In this document: piece by piece, positions 1-7,756 of the stretch
Layout of the letters: each line of letters starts with the position of its first letter
Numbering within the stretch: position 1 is the first letter of the stretch
DNA from: Dyella ginsengisoli LA-4
GTDB lineage: Bacteria > Pseudomonadota > Gammaproteobacteria > Xanthomonadales > Rhodanobacteraceae
NCBI RefSeq assembly: GCF_000334915.1
Contig: NZ_AMSF01000058.1
Location: forward strand, 87,728 to 151,727
Reading direction: 5' to 3'
DNA: 64,000 bases
Position numbers and translations under genes: made by a program
The notes under the pieces: generated by a model
Told to the model about the DNA's origin: nothing
Databases searched by the model: none
Seen by the model: only the letters and a program-made list of their open reading frames with translations

Positions 1-469
1 CGCGCGCCTTCTCGATGCCCAACGCCCGCTCGATGAAGGTCAGCCCGCCGCGCAGCTCGTTCTCGGCCAGATGCCCGGTCAGCGCCACGATTTCGCCGCG
101 CGCCGGCCACGGGCGGAACAGGCACGCAATGCGGAAAAAGCGCTCCTCCTTGGTCTCGCTCCACAACTCGCGCAGGATCGCCAGCCGCGTGTTGCCGCCG
201 TTGCGAATGATGTAGTGCGCCTCGCCCGGCCTGCGTGTGATCGCAGGGGGCGCGTCCAACCCGCGTTCGCGGATGGACGCCTTGATCTCCGCATAGGCCG
301 GGTTGCGCGTCACGCGCGGGTCGTGGTCGTAGGGCCGCAACTGGTCCAGCGTCACCACCATCGGCGTGTCGGCGATGGGGTCGCTCAAGGTCGCGGCCGA
401 AGGGCCGCTGCGCTCGAAGCCGGTGGCCAGCAGCTTGGCAGCCATGTCCTGCGGCGTCAGCTCAGCCAC
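1..469 (-). CDS. ICE ParB-family protein (PFGI-1 class), N-terminal part, cut by window edge
   Basis: This is the first 156 codons of a ParB/Spo0J-like protein encoded by the mobile element. The GTG start at 467-469 overlaps the stop of the upstream small gene by 8 bases. The protein begins MAELTPQDMAAKLL. It then reads TPMVVTLDQLRPYDHDPR, a segment typical of ParB N-termini, followed by an RxNPAYAEIKASIRERGLD segment and HYIIRNGGNTRLAIL, the ParB nuclease-like core. ParB proteins of this class help element replication or partitioning together with ParA. The reading frame is open to base 1, so the DNA-binding half lies outside the window. I am confident of the ParB family and fairly confident of the PFGI-1 subclass, because of the neighbours. 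Confidence 0.85.
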   Translation of the reverse strand, partial: MAELTPQDMAAKLLATGFERSGPSAATLSDPIADTPMVVTLDQLRPYDHDPRVTRNPAYAEIKASIRERGLDAPPAITRRPGEAHYIIRNGGNTRLAILRELWSETKEERFFRIACLFRPWPARGEIVALTGHLAENELRGGLTFIERALGIEKAR

Positions 470-698
470 GGCCGTTCTCCTGCGCCTGCCGGTCGGCGCG
501 GCGGAGTTGCGCGCGGGCATTGCGGTCGGCACGGTGGTCGCTCGCCGTCGAGCTGGTGTAGATCGACGCGCAGCCTTGCTTCGTGAATTTCAGGTGCCCG
601 CCGGACGTGCGCACCACGCGCCAGCCTTCGCCCAGCGCGAACTCGATCAGCGCGCGCAGCCGTTCGCGGCCGCGCGCCAGTTCATGCGCGCTCGCCAT
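462..698 (-). CDS. Small HicA-like protein between parA and parB (positional Shi homologue)
   Basis: This encodes a 78-residue protein whose ATG (696-698) lies inside the end of parA and whose stop overlaps the parB start, so the three genes are translationally coupled. Residues 12-40 (RERLRALIEFALGEGWRVV, then GGHLKF) resemble the small double-stranded-RNA-binding-like fold of HicA toxins. The tail SDHRADRNARAQLRR also fits that group. In ICEclc the short gene between parA and parB is shi, which with parA causes arrest of cell division in transfer-competent cells. The match here is by position, size and coupling, not by alignment. The catalytic His of HicA would be H35 in the GGHLKF segment. 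There is no HicB antitoxin next to it. Function is inferred. Confidence 0.72.
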   Translation of the reverse strand: MASAHELARGRERLRALIEFALGEGWRVVRTSGGHLKFTKQGCASIYTSSTASDHRADRNARAQLRRADRQAQENGRG

Positions 699-1548
699 GG
701 CCGGCCCCTCCCGCATCGGCCCGGCCGGTGACCAGCGCGAAGCGCTCCCGCCACGCGGGGAACAGCTCGCCGGCCAGCGTGCGCATGGTCTCCAGCGCCG
801 CGGGCGCCGTGCGCCCAGCCGGCTGCCGGTACTCCACCCGGTGCACCGGCAATTCTCGTGTCGCAGCGCGCGGATAGGCTTCGATGGCCGGCACGTCGGT
901 GCCCAGCACCTGCACGCCGGCCTGTTCCTGGAACACCTGTCGCAGCGCCTGCTGGACCAGCCGCGCGTTCGACGACACCGGATGCACACGGTTGATGAGC
1001 AGGCGCAGCGGTGGCGGCTCGATGCCTAGGTGCCGATACGGCGCGATGTCCTCGATCAGTTGCAGGGTGCCGCGGCGCAGTTCGCGCGCGGCCAGAATCT
1101 CCGGCGTCACCGGCGACAGTGCCAGGTCGGACGCCAGCACCGCCATCTCCAGCAGCACGCTGCGCGCGCCCTGCGTGTCGATCAACAGCAAGTCGTAGTG
1201 CGTGCGGAAGACGGGAAGCAAATGGCGCAGTCGCAGGCGCCCATCCGGTGCGTGCAGCAGCAGCGTGTTCAGTTCGCCGCGGTCGTCGTTGGAGAGCACC
1301 AGGTCAAGGCCCGCGATCGCGGTGCGCGACACCAGTTGCTCGATGCGCCGCTCGTTGAAGGCCAGCATCTCGTAGATGCCGCCGGGCGCGCGCACGTCCA
1401 GCGTGAAGTAGCTCGACAGCGTGGGCTGCACGTCCAGGTCCAGCAGCAGCACGCGCAGCCCGGCATCGGCGATGAAGCCGCCCAGGTTGGCCGCCGTCGT
1501 GGTCTTGCCCACGCCGCCCTTGGTCGAAATGATGGACACCACCTGCAT
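682..1548 (-). CDS. parA: ICE ParA/Soj-type partition ATPase
   Basis: This is a 288-residue ParA-family ATPase. The N-terminus reads MQVVSIISTKGGVGKTT, the deviant Walker A motif KGGVGKTT at about residues 10-17, followed by LLLDLDVQPTLSSYF (Walker A' region). A second acidic motif, LLLIDTQGA, lies near residue 125. I chose the ATG at 1546-1548 because a GAGGAG ribosome site lies 6 bases upstream; an in-frame ATG 24 bases earlier (1572) has no such site. The gene overlaps the next small gene by 17 bases and lies 40 bases downstream of alpA. ParA proteins of ICEs stabilise the excised circular element or take part in its replication control. The family call is certain; the precise role in this element is inferred. 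Confidence 0.93.
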   Translation of the reverse strand: MQVVSIISTKGGVGKTTTAANLGGFIADAGLRVLLLDLDVQPTLSSYFTLDVRAPGGIYEMLAFNERRIEQLVSRTAIAGLDLVLSNDDRGELNTLLLHAPDGRLRLRHLLPVFRTHYDLLLIDTQGARSVLLEMAVLASDLALSPVTPEILAARELRRGTLQLIEDIAPYRHLGIEPPPLRLLINRVHPVSSNARLVQQALRQVFQEQAGVQVLGTDVPAIEAYPRAATRELPVHRVEYRQPAGRTAPAALETMRTLAGELFPAWRERFALVTGRADAGGAGHGERA

Positions 1549-1588
1549 GGGCTTCTCCTCGTCGAATGGCATGAACCGAGAAGAAGCG

Positions 1589-1807
1589 TCAGGCGCGTTC
1601 TTTGAGGCGATCGGCGATCCACTGTTCGATCTCCACCGAGTCCCAGCCCACCGCGCGCACGCCCAGGCGCAGCGCCTTGGGGAACTTGCCTTCCTTCATG
1701 AGGCTGTAGATGTGCGCGCGCTTGAAGCCGGTCTTGGCTTCGACCTCGGCGCGGCGCAGGATGCGGTGCTCGGGCGGCAAGGCCGGCGCGATGGTCTGCG
1801 AAGACAT
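1589..1807 (-). CDS. alpA: AlpA-family phage-type transcriptional regulator
   Basis: This is a 72-residue protein with an excisionase-like winged-helix fold: RILRRAEVEAKTGFKRAHIYSLMKEGKFPKALRLGVRAVGWDSVEIEQWI, the standard AlpA/MerR-like DNA-binding signature. The start at 1805-1807 is preceded by an AAGGAG site 8 bases upstream; longer in-frame starts run into an upstream stretch with no family likeness. It heads the leftward block with parA, the small gene and parB. AlpA proteins in this context regulate element genes or act as recombination directionality factors. Which of the two applies cannot be told from sequence. Confidence 0.9.
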   Translation of the reverse strand: MSSQTIAPALPPEHRILRRAEVEAKTGFKRAHIYSLMKEGKFPKALRLGVRAVGWDSVEIEQWIADRLKERA

Positions 1808-1931
1808 GAGAGGCACTCCTTGACGCTCGATGGCGTTGTTCAGAAAGTGCCTCGCATTCCATATGCTGCTGCTGCGAGATTCACTGCAACTGCAGAACAC
1901 GCAACTGCAATTGCAGTCTGCTGTTACAGGC

Positions 1932-2687
1932 TCAGCGCGATGCCTCCAGATGGCGACGCGCCTGTGCCAGCTTGCTCCACAGCGTTCGCTCGCTGATGCC
2001 GGGCCGCCCTTCATGGTGGGCCAGTAGCGCACTGATCACCGCATCCATGTTGCGGAAGGACGAGTAGGCAGAGCCCGCGGGGGACTTGCCCAACAGCAAT
2101 GTCAGCAGGCCGCCAATGATGTTCAGGTAAGTCGATTCGCTGCGCAGGCCCGGTTCACTCGCATCGCCCTCACGAATGCTACTGGCATGCTCCTTCGCCA
2201 ACGCTTCGTGCTGTGCCTTCAGCGCCGCATGTAGTTGTGCGAGTTCGGCAAGCTGCAGCTTGGCGGCCTCGCGATCGGCTAGCAACACGTTCAGCATGGC
2301 GACGCTCACCGAAGGATGCAGTTCGCGCTCGATGCCGTCGAACAGGAATGGAGGCCGCTCACCGGGGTAGTAATGCGACATCCACGCCTTCAGGTCGACG
2401 TGGCGCACGATCAACGCAGGATCGTCGAGTGCGGGGCGCTGAGGTTCCTGCGCCATGCCTGCCTTGCCGTAAGAAAGCTCATCGTGTGCCAATGCGTCGA
2501 AGATGCGCTCGGAGAAAAGGCGCAGCAAGGGCCAGCGCGGAAAGTCGTTCGGCTCAGGCATGGCACGTGGCCCGAGCGTTTCCAGAATCCGCGGCTCAAA
2601 GCGCAACAGTCCCGCCCAACGGACGGCCGCCTCGATCGGGCGGTAGTAGATCCTGGCGCCAAAGGCAAGGCAACTCGATTTCTCCAT
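1932..2687 (-). CDS. Conserved-looking ICE protein of unknown function
   Basis: This is a 251-residue soluble protein I do not recognise. It begins MEKSSCLAFGARIYYRPIEA and has no signal peptide or membrane segment. Residues about 150-190 (ADREAAKLQLAELAQLHAALKAQHEALAKEH) are strongly helical and probably form a coiled coil. The following segment, SESTYLNIIGGLLTLLLG, and the C-terminal GISERTLWSKLAQARRHL could be a small helical DNA- or protein-binding domain. It lies 124 bases upstream of alpA on the same strand, where clc-family elements carry regulatory genes. That is context only. An alternative ATG 45 bases upstream (2732) is possible; neither start has a strong ribosome site. Confidence 0.7.
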   Translation of the reverse strand: MEKSSCLAFGARIYYRPIEAAVRWAGLLRFEPRILETLGPRAMPEPNDFPRWPLLRLFSERIFDALAHDELSYGKAGMAQEPQRPALDDPALIVRHVDLKAWMSHYYPGERPPFLFDGIERELHPSVSVAMLNVLLADREAAKLQLAELAQLHAALKAQHEALAKEHASSIREGDASEPGLRSESTYLNIIGGLLTLLLGKSPAGSAYSSFRNMDAVISALLAHHEGRPGISERTLWSKLAQARRHLEASR

Positions 2688-3241
2688 GTCGCGTGCGTCC
2701 CATCGTCGGATCGAACTCTGGCAGACGCGCACCGCCCAAGTGGGCGAGGCGATTGCCCAGAAATCCGGATGAAGCGCAGGACCGGCCGGGATCGTGGAAG
2801 GAAGCGTTGCATCGGCGCTGACGGCCGGCTAAGGGCGAACTACATCTTGCTACGCTTGAAACTCCTCAACCATGATGCGGGCGCTTTGCCTTTGGACCGG
2901 CACGCGGCTTGGTGGTCGCGCTCCCCTGGAGTCAAGCATGGGTGCCGCGCTTTACCCGAAACCTGGCCAAAGTTTTCCGTAGGAATTCCAACGGCGTAAA
3001 GTGCCAATGCGTCAACAGGATGAGCCGGTTTGCAACCGGCAAAAGCTCATGCGTTCCGCGTCAGTGAAATGACCGCGGCGGCGAGCCCGCAGGCGAGTGC
3101 CGGAGTACGGAAGGGCGCAGCAATTGCGTCGAAACTGGAATCAGTACAGCGCATGAGCCATGCAGATCGGGTCAGCCGCAAGACCAAAGATGAATCGCGC
3201 AATCCGAGAAAACTAGCCGCGCACCTTTCGATAGATCTGCG
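2688..3241. other. 554-bp stretch without a recognisable gene
   Basis: There is no convincing coding sequence on either strand. An 80-codon frame on the plus strand (3030-3272) runs into the 3' end of the convergent LysR gene and has no family likeness. No tRNA, terminator hairpin or attachment-site copy was seen. Base composition is lower in GC than the neighbouring core genes. It probably contains the promoter for the leftward alpA-parA block near its left end. Confidence 0.5.
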
Positions 3242-4153
3242 TCAAATCGCGCGTGATGTGCTTGCGTCCTGATGACATACACGTTCGGCGCGTTCGATGA
3301 ACCGCTGCAACGGCTCCGTCATGCCACCCTCGGTTCGTAACAGATAGGTGGTTATCGATGCGCTCTGACCGGCCAACGGGCGGACAACAACATCCGCCGG
3401 CTGGCAAGTTGCCAAGTGCGCGGCAGTGGAAAAACCTAGCCCGTACCCTGCGGCCACCAACGTCAGCATCAGCCCGTGAGAAGCGGCATACTCAGCCACG
3501 ATCGGTTGGACATCGACAGAGCGGAACAGTCGTTCGCTCTGCCGACCGCAACCTTGGCATGCCCGTGGATCACAAAGTACCAGCGGATAGCTCACCACTT
3601 CCTGCAACGGCACTTCCTTGAAGGCTACAAGCGGGTGCCGTGCGGGCAGGATCACTACCAAGGGGTCGGCCCACAGCGGCTCAGCAATGATCCCGTCCTC
3701 CACTTCATTGACCATTGCAAAGCCGGCGTCGAACAGATTTGCGTTCAGCCCCTGCACGAGTTCGGTCAGCGGTACTTCGGAGAGCCGGATGTTTACCTGC
3801 GGCGACTCTTCGCGGCACAGTGCAAGCAGTGCTGATAGCCTCGCCCGTCCTATGTCTCTCGACAGCGCGATTCGCAAAATGCCCTGAGAACCGGAGGCAG
3901 CAGCCTTCGCGCTGGCCACTGCCTGCTCAACGCTCAACATGATGCGGCGGGCGTCGTCGAGGAAGACTCGCCCTGCCCAAGTCAGGGTTGCGCCCCGCGG
4001 CGTGCGACTGAGCAACGTCACGCCTAGAGTTGTCTCCAACTTGCGGATCGTGCGTGATAGGGGAGATTGTTCTATATGCAGCCGCCTAGCGGCTCGACCG
4101 AAGTGCAGTTCCTCGGCTACAGCAATGAAACAGCGAAGATGACGTAAGTTCAT
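3242..4153 (-). CDS. LysR-type transcriptional regulator (ICE cargo, copy 1)
   Basis: This is a 303-residue LysR regulator. The N-terminal winged helix is complete: MNLRHLRCFIAVAEELHFGRAARRL, then IEQSPLSRTIRKLE, with the recognition helix at about residues 30-42. The effector domain follows from about residue 90 (GSQGILRIALSRDIGRARLSALL) and includes PADVVVRPLAG near the end. It is clearly related to the second LysR gene at 20954-21850 and to the decayed copy at 4547-5110: all three share the SPxSRxxR/LExxLGVxL pattern and a similar effector domain. The effector is unknown. In ICEclc the LysR protein TciR takes part in element activation, so a role in element control is possible but unproven. 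Confidence 0.9.
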   Translation of the reverse strand: MNLRHLRCFIAVAEELHFGRAARRLHIEQSPLSRTIRKLETTLGVTLLSRTPRGATLTWAGRVFLDDARRIMLSVEQAVASAKAAASGSQGILRIALSRDIGRARLSALLALCREESPQVNIRLSEVPLTELVQGLNANLFDAGFAMVNEVEDGIIAEPLWADPLVVILPARHPLVAFKEVPLQEVVSYPLVLCDPRACQGCGRQSERLFRSVDVQPIVAEYAASHGLMLTLVAAGYGLGFSTAAHLATCQPADVVVRPLAGQSASITTYLLRTEGGMTEPLQRFIERAERVCHQDASTSRAI

Positions 4154-4546
4154 GCGCAGTCCCTCGTGACGTGACCAGTCCTTATGATCGTAGGGAGCCG
4201 CATGCGTGCGGAGACGAGGCCGGCATGTCTTGCAGCGGCTGCCGTCGCTGGCTCACAGCACGCGGGCAATGGTGTCCGGAGTTATTGCAACGCTGCTTGA
4301 ACGCGGGCGGCGGTCATGGCGGATGGCTAGCTAGAGCACTCGCGCCAGCGCGCCTCGGCTAGTCTTCTGTGGCCGCAGCGACCCGAGGAAGACAGTCGCG
4401 GCGTCTTACGTCACTCCCCGAGGGCGAGCGATTTGGTCTGTCGACACGGGCGGCGGTGCAGCGTCTGAAGTTCGCGCCAGCGGGCATCGCGCCGGATGAA
4501 CTGTCGATGGGCATGTTCGGCGAATTCGAGATCGCCACCTGTAACC
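4154..4546. other. 393-bp non-coding stretch upstream of the LysR gene
   Basis: No gene is supported. The start of the leftward LysR gene lies at its left edge, so its promoter must be here. Towards the right end the sequence begins to resemble the decayed LysR gene at 4547-5110, and part of its helix-turn-helix region may be here in unrecognisable form. Confidence 0.45.
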
Positions 4547-5110
4547 GCGCTGCTGAAGCACTGCGGCCGGAGCAGTCGCAGCAAGCGGCTGACGCGGGCG
4601 GACAAGCAATTCCTGTAACATGTGCCGCGCATCTTCACTGCCTTGCAGCAAGCCCGCGACAGCGTGAGGGGAGCGGCCAACGGCCTTCACGGTCAGCAAC
4701 GCATTACGCTGTCCGATGGCATCACCCCGTCGCGCTTGCCGACCTTGCTGGCGTTAAGCTGGCAGGAGGAGCCCGACGTCGAGTTGCGCCTGTTCGAGGT
4801 GTCACTGTCGCAGCAAATCAAGGGGCTGCATGGCGATCTGCATGACCTAGGGCCCAGTCTGGTGAAGTGGATGACGACATCGTGGCTAAGGCGCTTTGGA
4901 GCGCCCCCCCCTCATGGTCGCGGCGCCGGCATGGCATCCGCTGCTCAAGCACAAACGTATCTCACTGGACGAGGTGCTGCGTTATCCGCTGGTGCTGGTG
5001 ACCCACATGCATACGGGAGTCATGCACGTCAGATCCAACGAGTGCTGCCGCGGGTGAAGCAGGAACCCGTGATCGCTGCACGGGTGGCTTCCTGGGAACC
5101 TGAAACGCGT
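4547..5110 (+). pseudogene. Decayed LysR-type regulator gene
   Basis: Fragments of one LysR protein can be read across several frames. From 4547 the frame gives KRLTRADKQFL and is stopped by TAA at 4616-4618. It continues as HVPRIFTALQQARDSV and EEPDVELRLFEVSLSQQIKGLHGDL. Near 4857 the reading moves by one base to GEVDDDIVAKALW. It moves again in a run of eight C at 4904-4911 to MVAAPAWHPLLKHKRISLDEVLRYPLVLV, and once more near 5040 to QEPVIAARVASW. The helix-turn-helix part is missing or unrecognisable. The fragments match the two intact LysR genes in this element. At least one nonsense change and three frame changes make it non-functional. Confidence 0.85.
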
Positions 5111-5168
5111 CGAGGTATATTGATTGGACAGAAGCTAGTCTTCCGTCAACAGGTGTAGCCATCCCTTG

Positions 5169-5645
5169 CTAGCGGCTTCCACCATAGAACTTTTCCACGA
5201 ACGAGCGACGGTAACTCTGGTGGCAGGCTAGGCAGCTTTGCTGGGTTTTGGAGAAAGCCGCGATGACTGCTTGGCCGTCATTCCGCTGTGCAGCCTCGCC
5301 CATGGCGGTCGCGGCGTCATGGACCTGTCCATCAAGACCCCGAAACTTTCCAGCGTCTGCCCCAAGCCAAGCAAGGATGCGCATCTTTTCCGACATGGGC
5401 GGCTCGGCATGCTTGGCGATTCGTGGTGCTAGCTCGGCGACCAGCGGCCAGTCTTCTTTGGAGATCGCGCCCGTGACGGCTTGCATGTCGCGACCGAGTC
5501 TTTCCATTATGGTACGAAGCGCCATTGGCTTTGCCGCCTCTACGGACTGCGCACCGAGTGCCGTGGCGAAGGTTGCCAAGAGCACGGACAGCGGGACGGT
5601 GAAAAACGATCTGGGTTTCAAGGGCTGGTTCACGAATTTCTCCAT
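5169..5645 (-). CDS. Periplasmic c-type cytochrome of the c'/c556 family
   Basis: This is a 158-residue protein with a Sec signal peptide (basic start, hydrophobic FFTVPLSVLLATFATALGA, cleavage probably after about residue 38). A single haem-binding motif lies at the C-terminus (CLACH followed by QSYRRSF), the placement typical of the four-helix cytochrome c'/c556 fold, with the haem motif in the last helix. Length fits the family. It is the last gene of the leftward run, 48 bases after the LpxR-like gene. Such cytochromes act in the periplasm in electron transfer or in binding NO or other gases; nothing here tells which. Confidence 0.88.
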   Translation of the reverse strand: MEKFVNQPLKPRSFFTVPLSVLLATFATALGAQSVEAAKPMALRTIMERLGRDMQAVTGAISKEDWPLVAELAPRIAKHAEPPMSEKMRILAWLGADAGKFRGLDGQVHDAATAMGEAAQRNDGQAVIAAFSKTQQSCLACHQSYRRSFVEKFYGGSR

Positions 5646-5693
5646 TGATGTTGTGACGAATGCTTTGGGTCTAACGATTGGTTGCAGGTGTCC

Positions 5694-6893
5694 TCAAAAT
5701 TCCAGACTCAGCGCGATCGATCCGAATGCGTGATGGCCCGCCTGCTGGTCGAACTCGCGGGTTCTCCAAACGCGCATCACGGCGAGCCGTACGCCACGTC
5801 CAGCAACGATCCATTGGCTACTGATGCCGAGAGCTGCTTGCGCGATCCAAGGCCGCCGGCTGACGTGATGGCTATGCCGGAACATGTTTCCGTCGAGTGA
5901 GAAGTCCCAGGCGACGGCTTTACCCTCCAGATTCAGGAAGACATGTGCCCCAGGTTTGGGCGCCAGGACCGACTGCGGCGTTGTCGTGCGCAGATCGGCA
6001 ACACCAGAGGGCGGGCGGTTCTCTGCGCCAGGGCGGATCGGATAGCTGCCGAAGTCGTTCGGTATGTTCCAGCCCGCGCGAAACTCCACGCCGGTACTGG
6101 CGGCGGTTTCGATGTTTCCGACCCGCAGGGCATAGCTGCCGATCACGTCGCTGCCCCATCCAGGGCGGACCGCACCCTCCGTGTACGGCTTGAACTTGCG
6201 CTCCATGGCCATCTGAAACGCCGGCTCGTTGCGCAACTGGTTGTCCCAGCCGCGAAATCGCTCAATGCCGCGTGCCCGATGCACCAGATCCTGAGATTGC
6301 TCGGCCAGCGACCAGGGGCCGATCACGCCCAGGGTCAGCTCACGCACGTCAAGCATTTCGTAGCTGGCGGCTTGTGGGTGGATGCGGCGATTCCACGCCA
6401 AACCCAGGTAGAGCAAACCAGCGTACGGTCGGTCATCTGGAATCACGTCGGTGCGCGTCTTGTTCTCGGGCGTGTACATGGACTGGCCAAAGCGCACGAC
6501 GAGGTTTTGCGACGATGTCTGGGCGCCGGAATCGCGCCAGAACCCGGGATCAGCCCAGCCGATGAAGCGGGCGTACAAACCAATCGGCTGAGGCAGGCAC
6601 TCCGGACGGAGCCCGCCTTGCAGATCACGTGAGACTGCTGTTAGCGCGACACCGTTGGTGTAGTTGCGATCGGAGCCGGTGAACAAATCGTTCTCCAGAC
6701 GCAGGGTGCCGCCCCGCCAGCGCAGGGATTGCTCTGGCGAGCAGGAGGGAGGATTTGCAGAGAGTGAGACTTCGGAACCAAAAGCAGAAATCGGGCTGAA
6801 CAATGCACCCGCAATCAACAAGATGACGCACTGCATCGGCTGCCGCACCTTGGTGCCGCGCAGGCTCCAGCGATACCCGCCGATGCCAATCAT
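5694..6893 (-). CDS. LpxR-like outer membrane lipid A deacylase (DUF2219 family)
   Basis: This is a 399-residue outer-membrane beta-barrel protein. The N-terminus has a signal peptide (hydrophobic core VILLIAGALFSPISAFG, about residues 23-39). It then shows the family hallmark RLENDLFTGSDRNYTNGV, which contains the N-D residues of the LpxR active-site region, and a DDRPYAGLLYLGL segment. The last residues (SIALSLEF) end in an aromatic residue as barrel proteins do. LpxR removes the 3'-acyloxyacyl group of lipid A. The ATG at 6891-6893 overlaps the stop of the LOG-family gene (ATGA), which supports the long start. Presence of a lipid A enzyme inside an efflux/PHB cargo is unusual; substrate is assumed from family. 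Confidence 0.85.
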   Translation of the reverse strand: MIGIGGYRWSLRGTKVRQPMQCVILLIAGALFSPISAFGSEVSLSANPPSCSPEQSLRWRGGTLRLENDLFTGSDRNYTNGVALTAVSRDLQGGLRPECLPQPIGLYARFIGWADPGFWRDSGAQTSSQNLVVRFGQSMYTPENKTRTDVIPDDRPYAGLLYLGLAWNRRIHPQAASYEMLDVRELTLGVIGPWSLAEQSQDLVHRARGIERFRGWDNQLRNEPAFQMAMERKFKPYTEGAVRPGWGSDVIGSYALRVGNIETAASTGVEFRAGWNIPNDFGSYPIRPGAENRPPSGVADLRTTTPQSVLAPKPGAHVFLNLEGKAVAWDFSLDGNMFRHSHHVSRRPWIAQAALGISSQWIVAGRGVRLAVMRVWRTREFDQQAGHHAFGSIALSLEF

Positions 6894-7756
6894 GTTGCCC
6901 CATCGCCTGCCGCCCTGTTGACGTAAAAGCGTTCGAGGGCACTGACGATTTCCTCCGCATCGTCTACGCAGGTGAACAAGTCGAGATCGGATGAAGAGAC
7001 ATAGCCTTCGTCGAGCAGAAGATCGAAATCAACTACGCGACGCCAGAATGCACGGCCGACCAGCACCACCGGAACACGCTGCATCTTTCTGGTCTGGATC
7101 AAGGTGAGCACCTCGAACAGCTCATCGAGCGTTCCATAGCCACCGGGGAAGGCCACCAAGCCCTTGGCGTGTAACAAGAAGTGCATCTTGCGCAGCGCGA
7201 AATAGTGGAATCGGAACGCCAAATCCGGGCACATGTAGGGGTTGGGTGCCTGTTCGTGGGGCAGCGTGATGTTGAGGCCAATCGAACGTGCGCCGACCTC
7301 GAAAGCACCGCGGTTGGCGGCCTCCATGATGCCGGGCCCACCCCCGGTGACGACGACGAAATCACGGCGATTTTGCTGCTGGAAACGCGCCGAAATAAGG
7401 CCCGAGAAACGCCTCGCTTGCTCGTAGTGACGTGCCTGTTCGACCCGGCGATTGGCCCGCGCAAGCTCTTGCCGCAGCCCGACATCCTCCGGAGTGACGC
7501 GCGCCTGACGCTCCAGAACGCCAAGACGGGCTTCTGCCGTCTCGGCATCGCTCACGCGTGCGCTGCCGAAGACCACTACCGTCGAGCGAATGCCTTGCTC
7601 GTGCAGGATGCGCTCGGGCTTGAGCAGTTCGAGCTGTAGTCGCAGCGGCCGCAGTTCGTCCTGGCCAAGCAGCTCGATGTCTTCGTACGCAAGCCGGTAC
7701 GTTGGCGACTCGCGGATGGCGCGCAGGCGTTCATCGAGATCTTCTGCGGGCTTCAT
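6890..7756 (-). CDS. LOG-family Rossmann protein (TIGR00730 type)
   Basis: This is a 288-residue cytosolic protein of the LOG/lysine-decarboxylase-like family. Visible hallmarks are VVVFGSARV near residue 60, a GGGPGIMEAANRGA nucleotide-binding loop, and the PGGYGTLDELFE motif of the active site. LOG proteins are phosphoribohydrolases acting on nucleoside 5'-monophosphates. The N-terminal extension of about 55 residues before the Rossmann core is usual for the larger bacterial subgroup. The ATG at 7754-7756 overlaps the stop of the metallo-hydrolase gene by one base (TGATG); a GTG one codon earlier is also possible. It is coupled to the LpxR-like gene downstream by ATGA. The substrate here is unknown. 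Confidence 0.88.
   Translation of the reverse strand: MKPAEDLDERLRAIRESPTYRLAYEDIELLGQDELRPLRLQLELLKPERILHEQGIRSTVVVFGSARVSDAETAEARLGVLERQARVTPEDVGLRQELARANRRVEQARHYEQARRFSGLISARFQQQNRRDFVVVTGGGPGIMEAANRGAFEVGARSIGLNITLPHEQAPNPYMCPDLAFRFHYFALRKMHFLLHAKGLVAFPGGYGTLDELFEVLTLIQTRKMQRVPVVLVGRAFWRRVVDFDLLLDEGYVSSSDLDLFTCVDDAEEIVSALERFYVNRAAGDGAT

Noticed and set aside
71..586. 171-codon open frame on the plus strand over the parB start region
   Set aside because: Arginine- and alanine-rich shadow of the parB and small-gene frames on the other strand, which show real family motifs.
462..698. Calling the small gene a HicA toxin of a toxin-antitoxin pair
   Set aside because: No hicB lies next to it; the ICE position fits a Shi-like gene better.
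2900..2960. Possible second attachment-site copy near the left cargo border
   Set aside because: The stretch around CGCTCCCCTGGAG only weakly resembles the tRNA-Gly tail and lacks the TTCCCTTCACC part.
3030..3272. 80-codon open frame on the plus strand before the LysR gene
   Set aside because: No ribosome site, no family likeness, and it runs into the convergent LysR gene; probably chance in a non-coding stretch.
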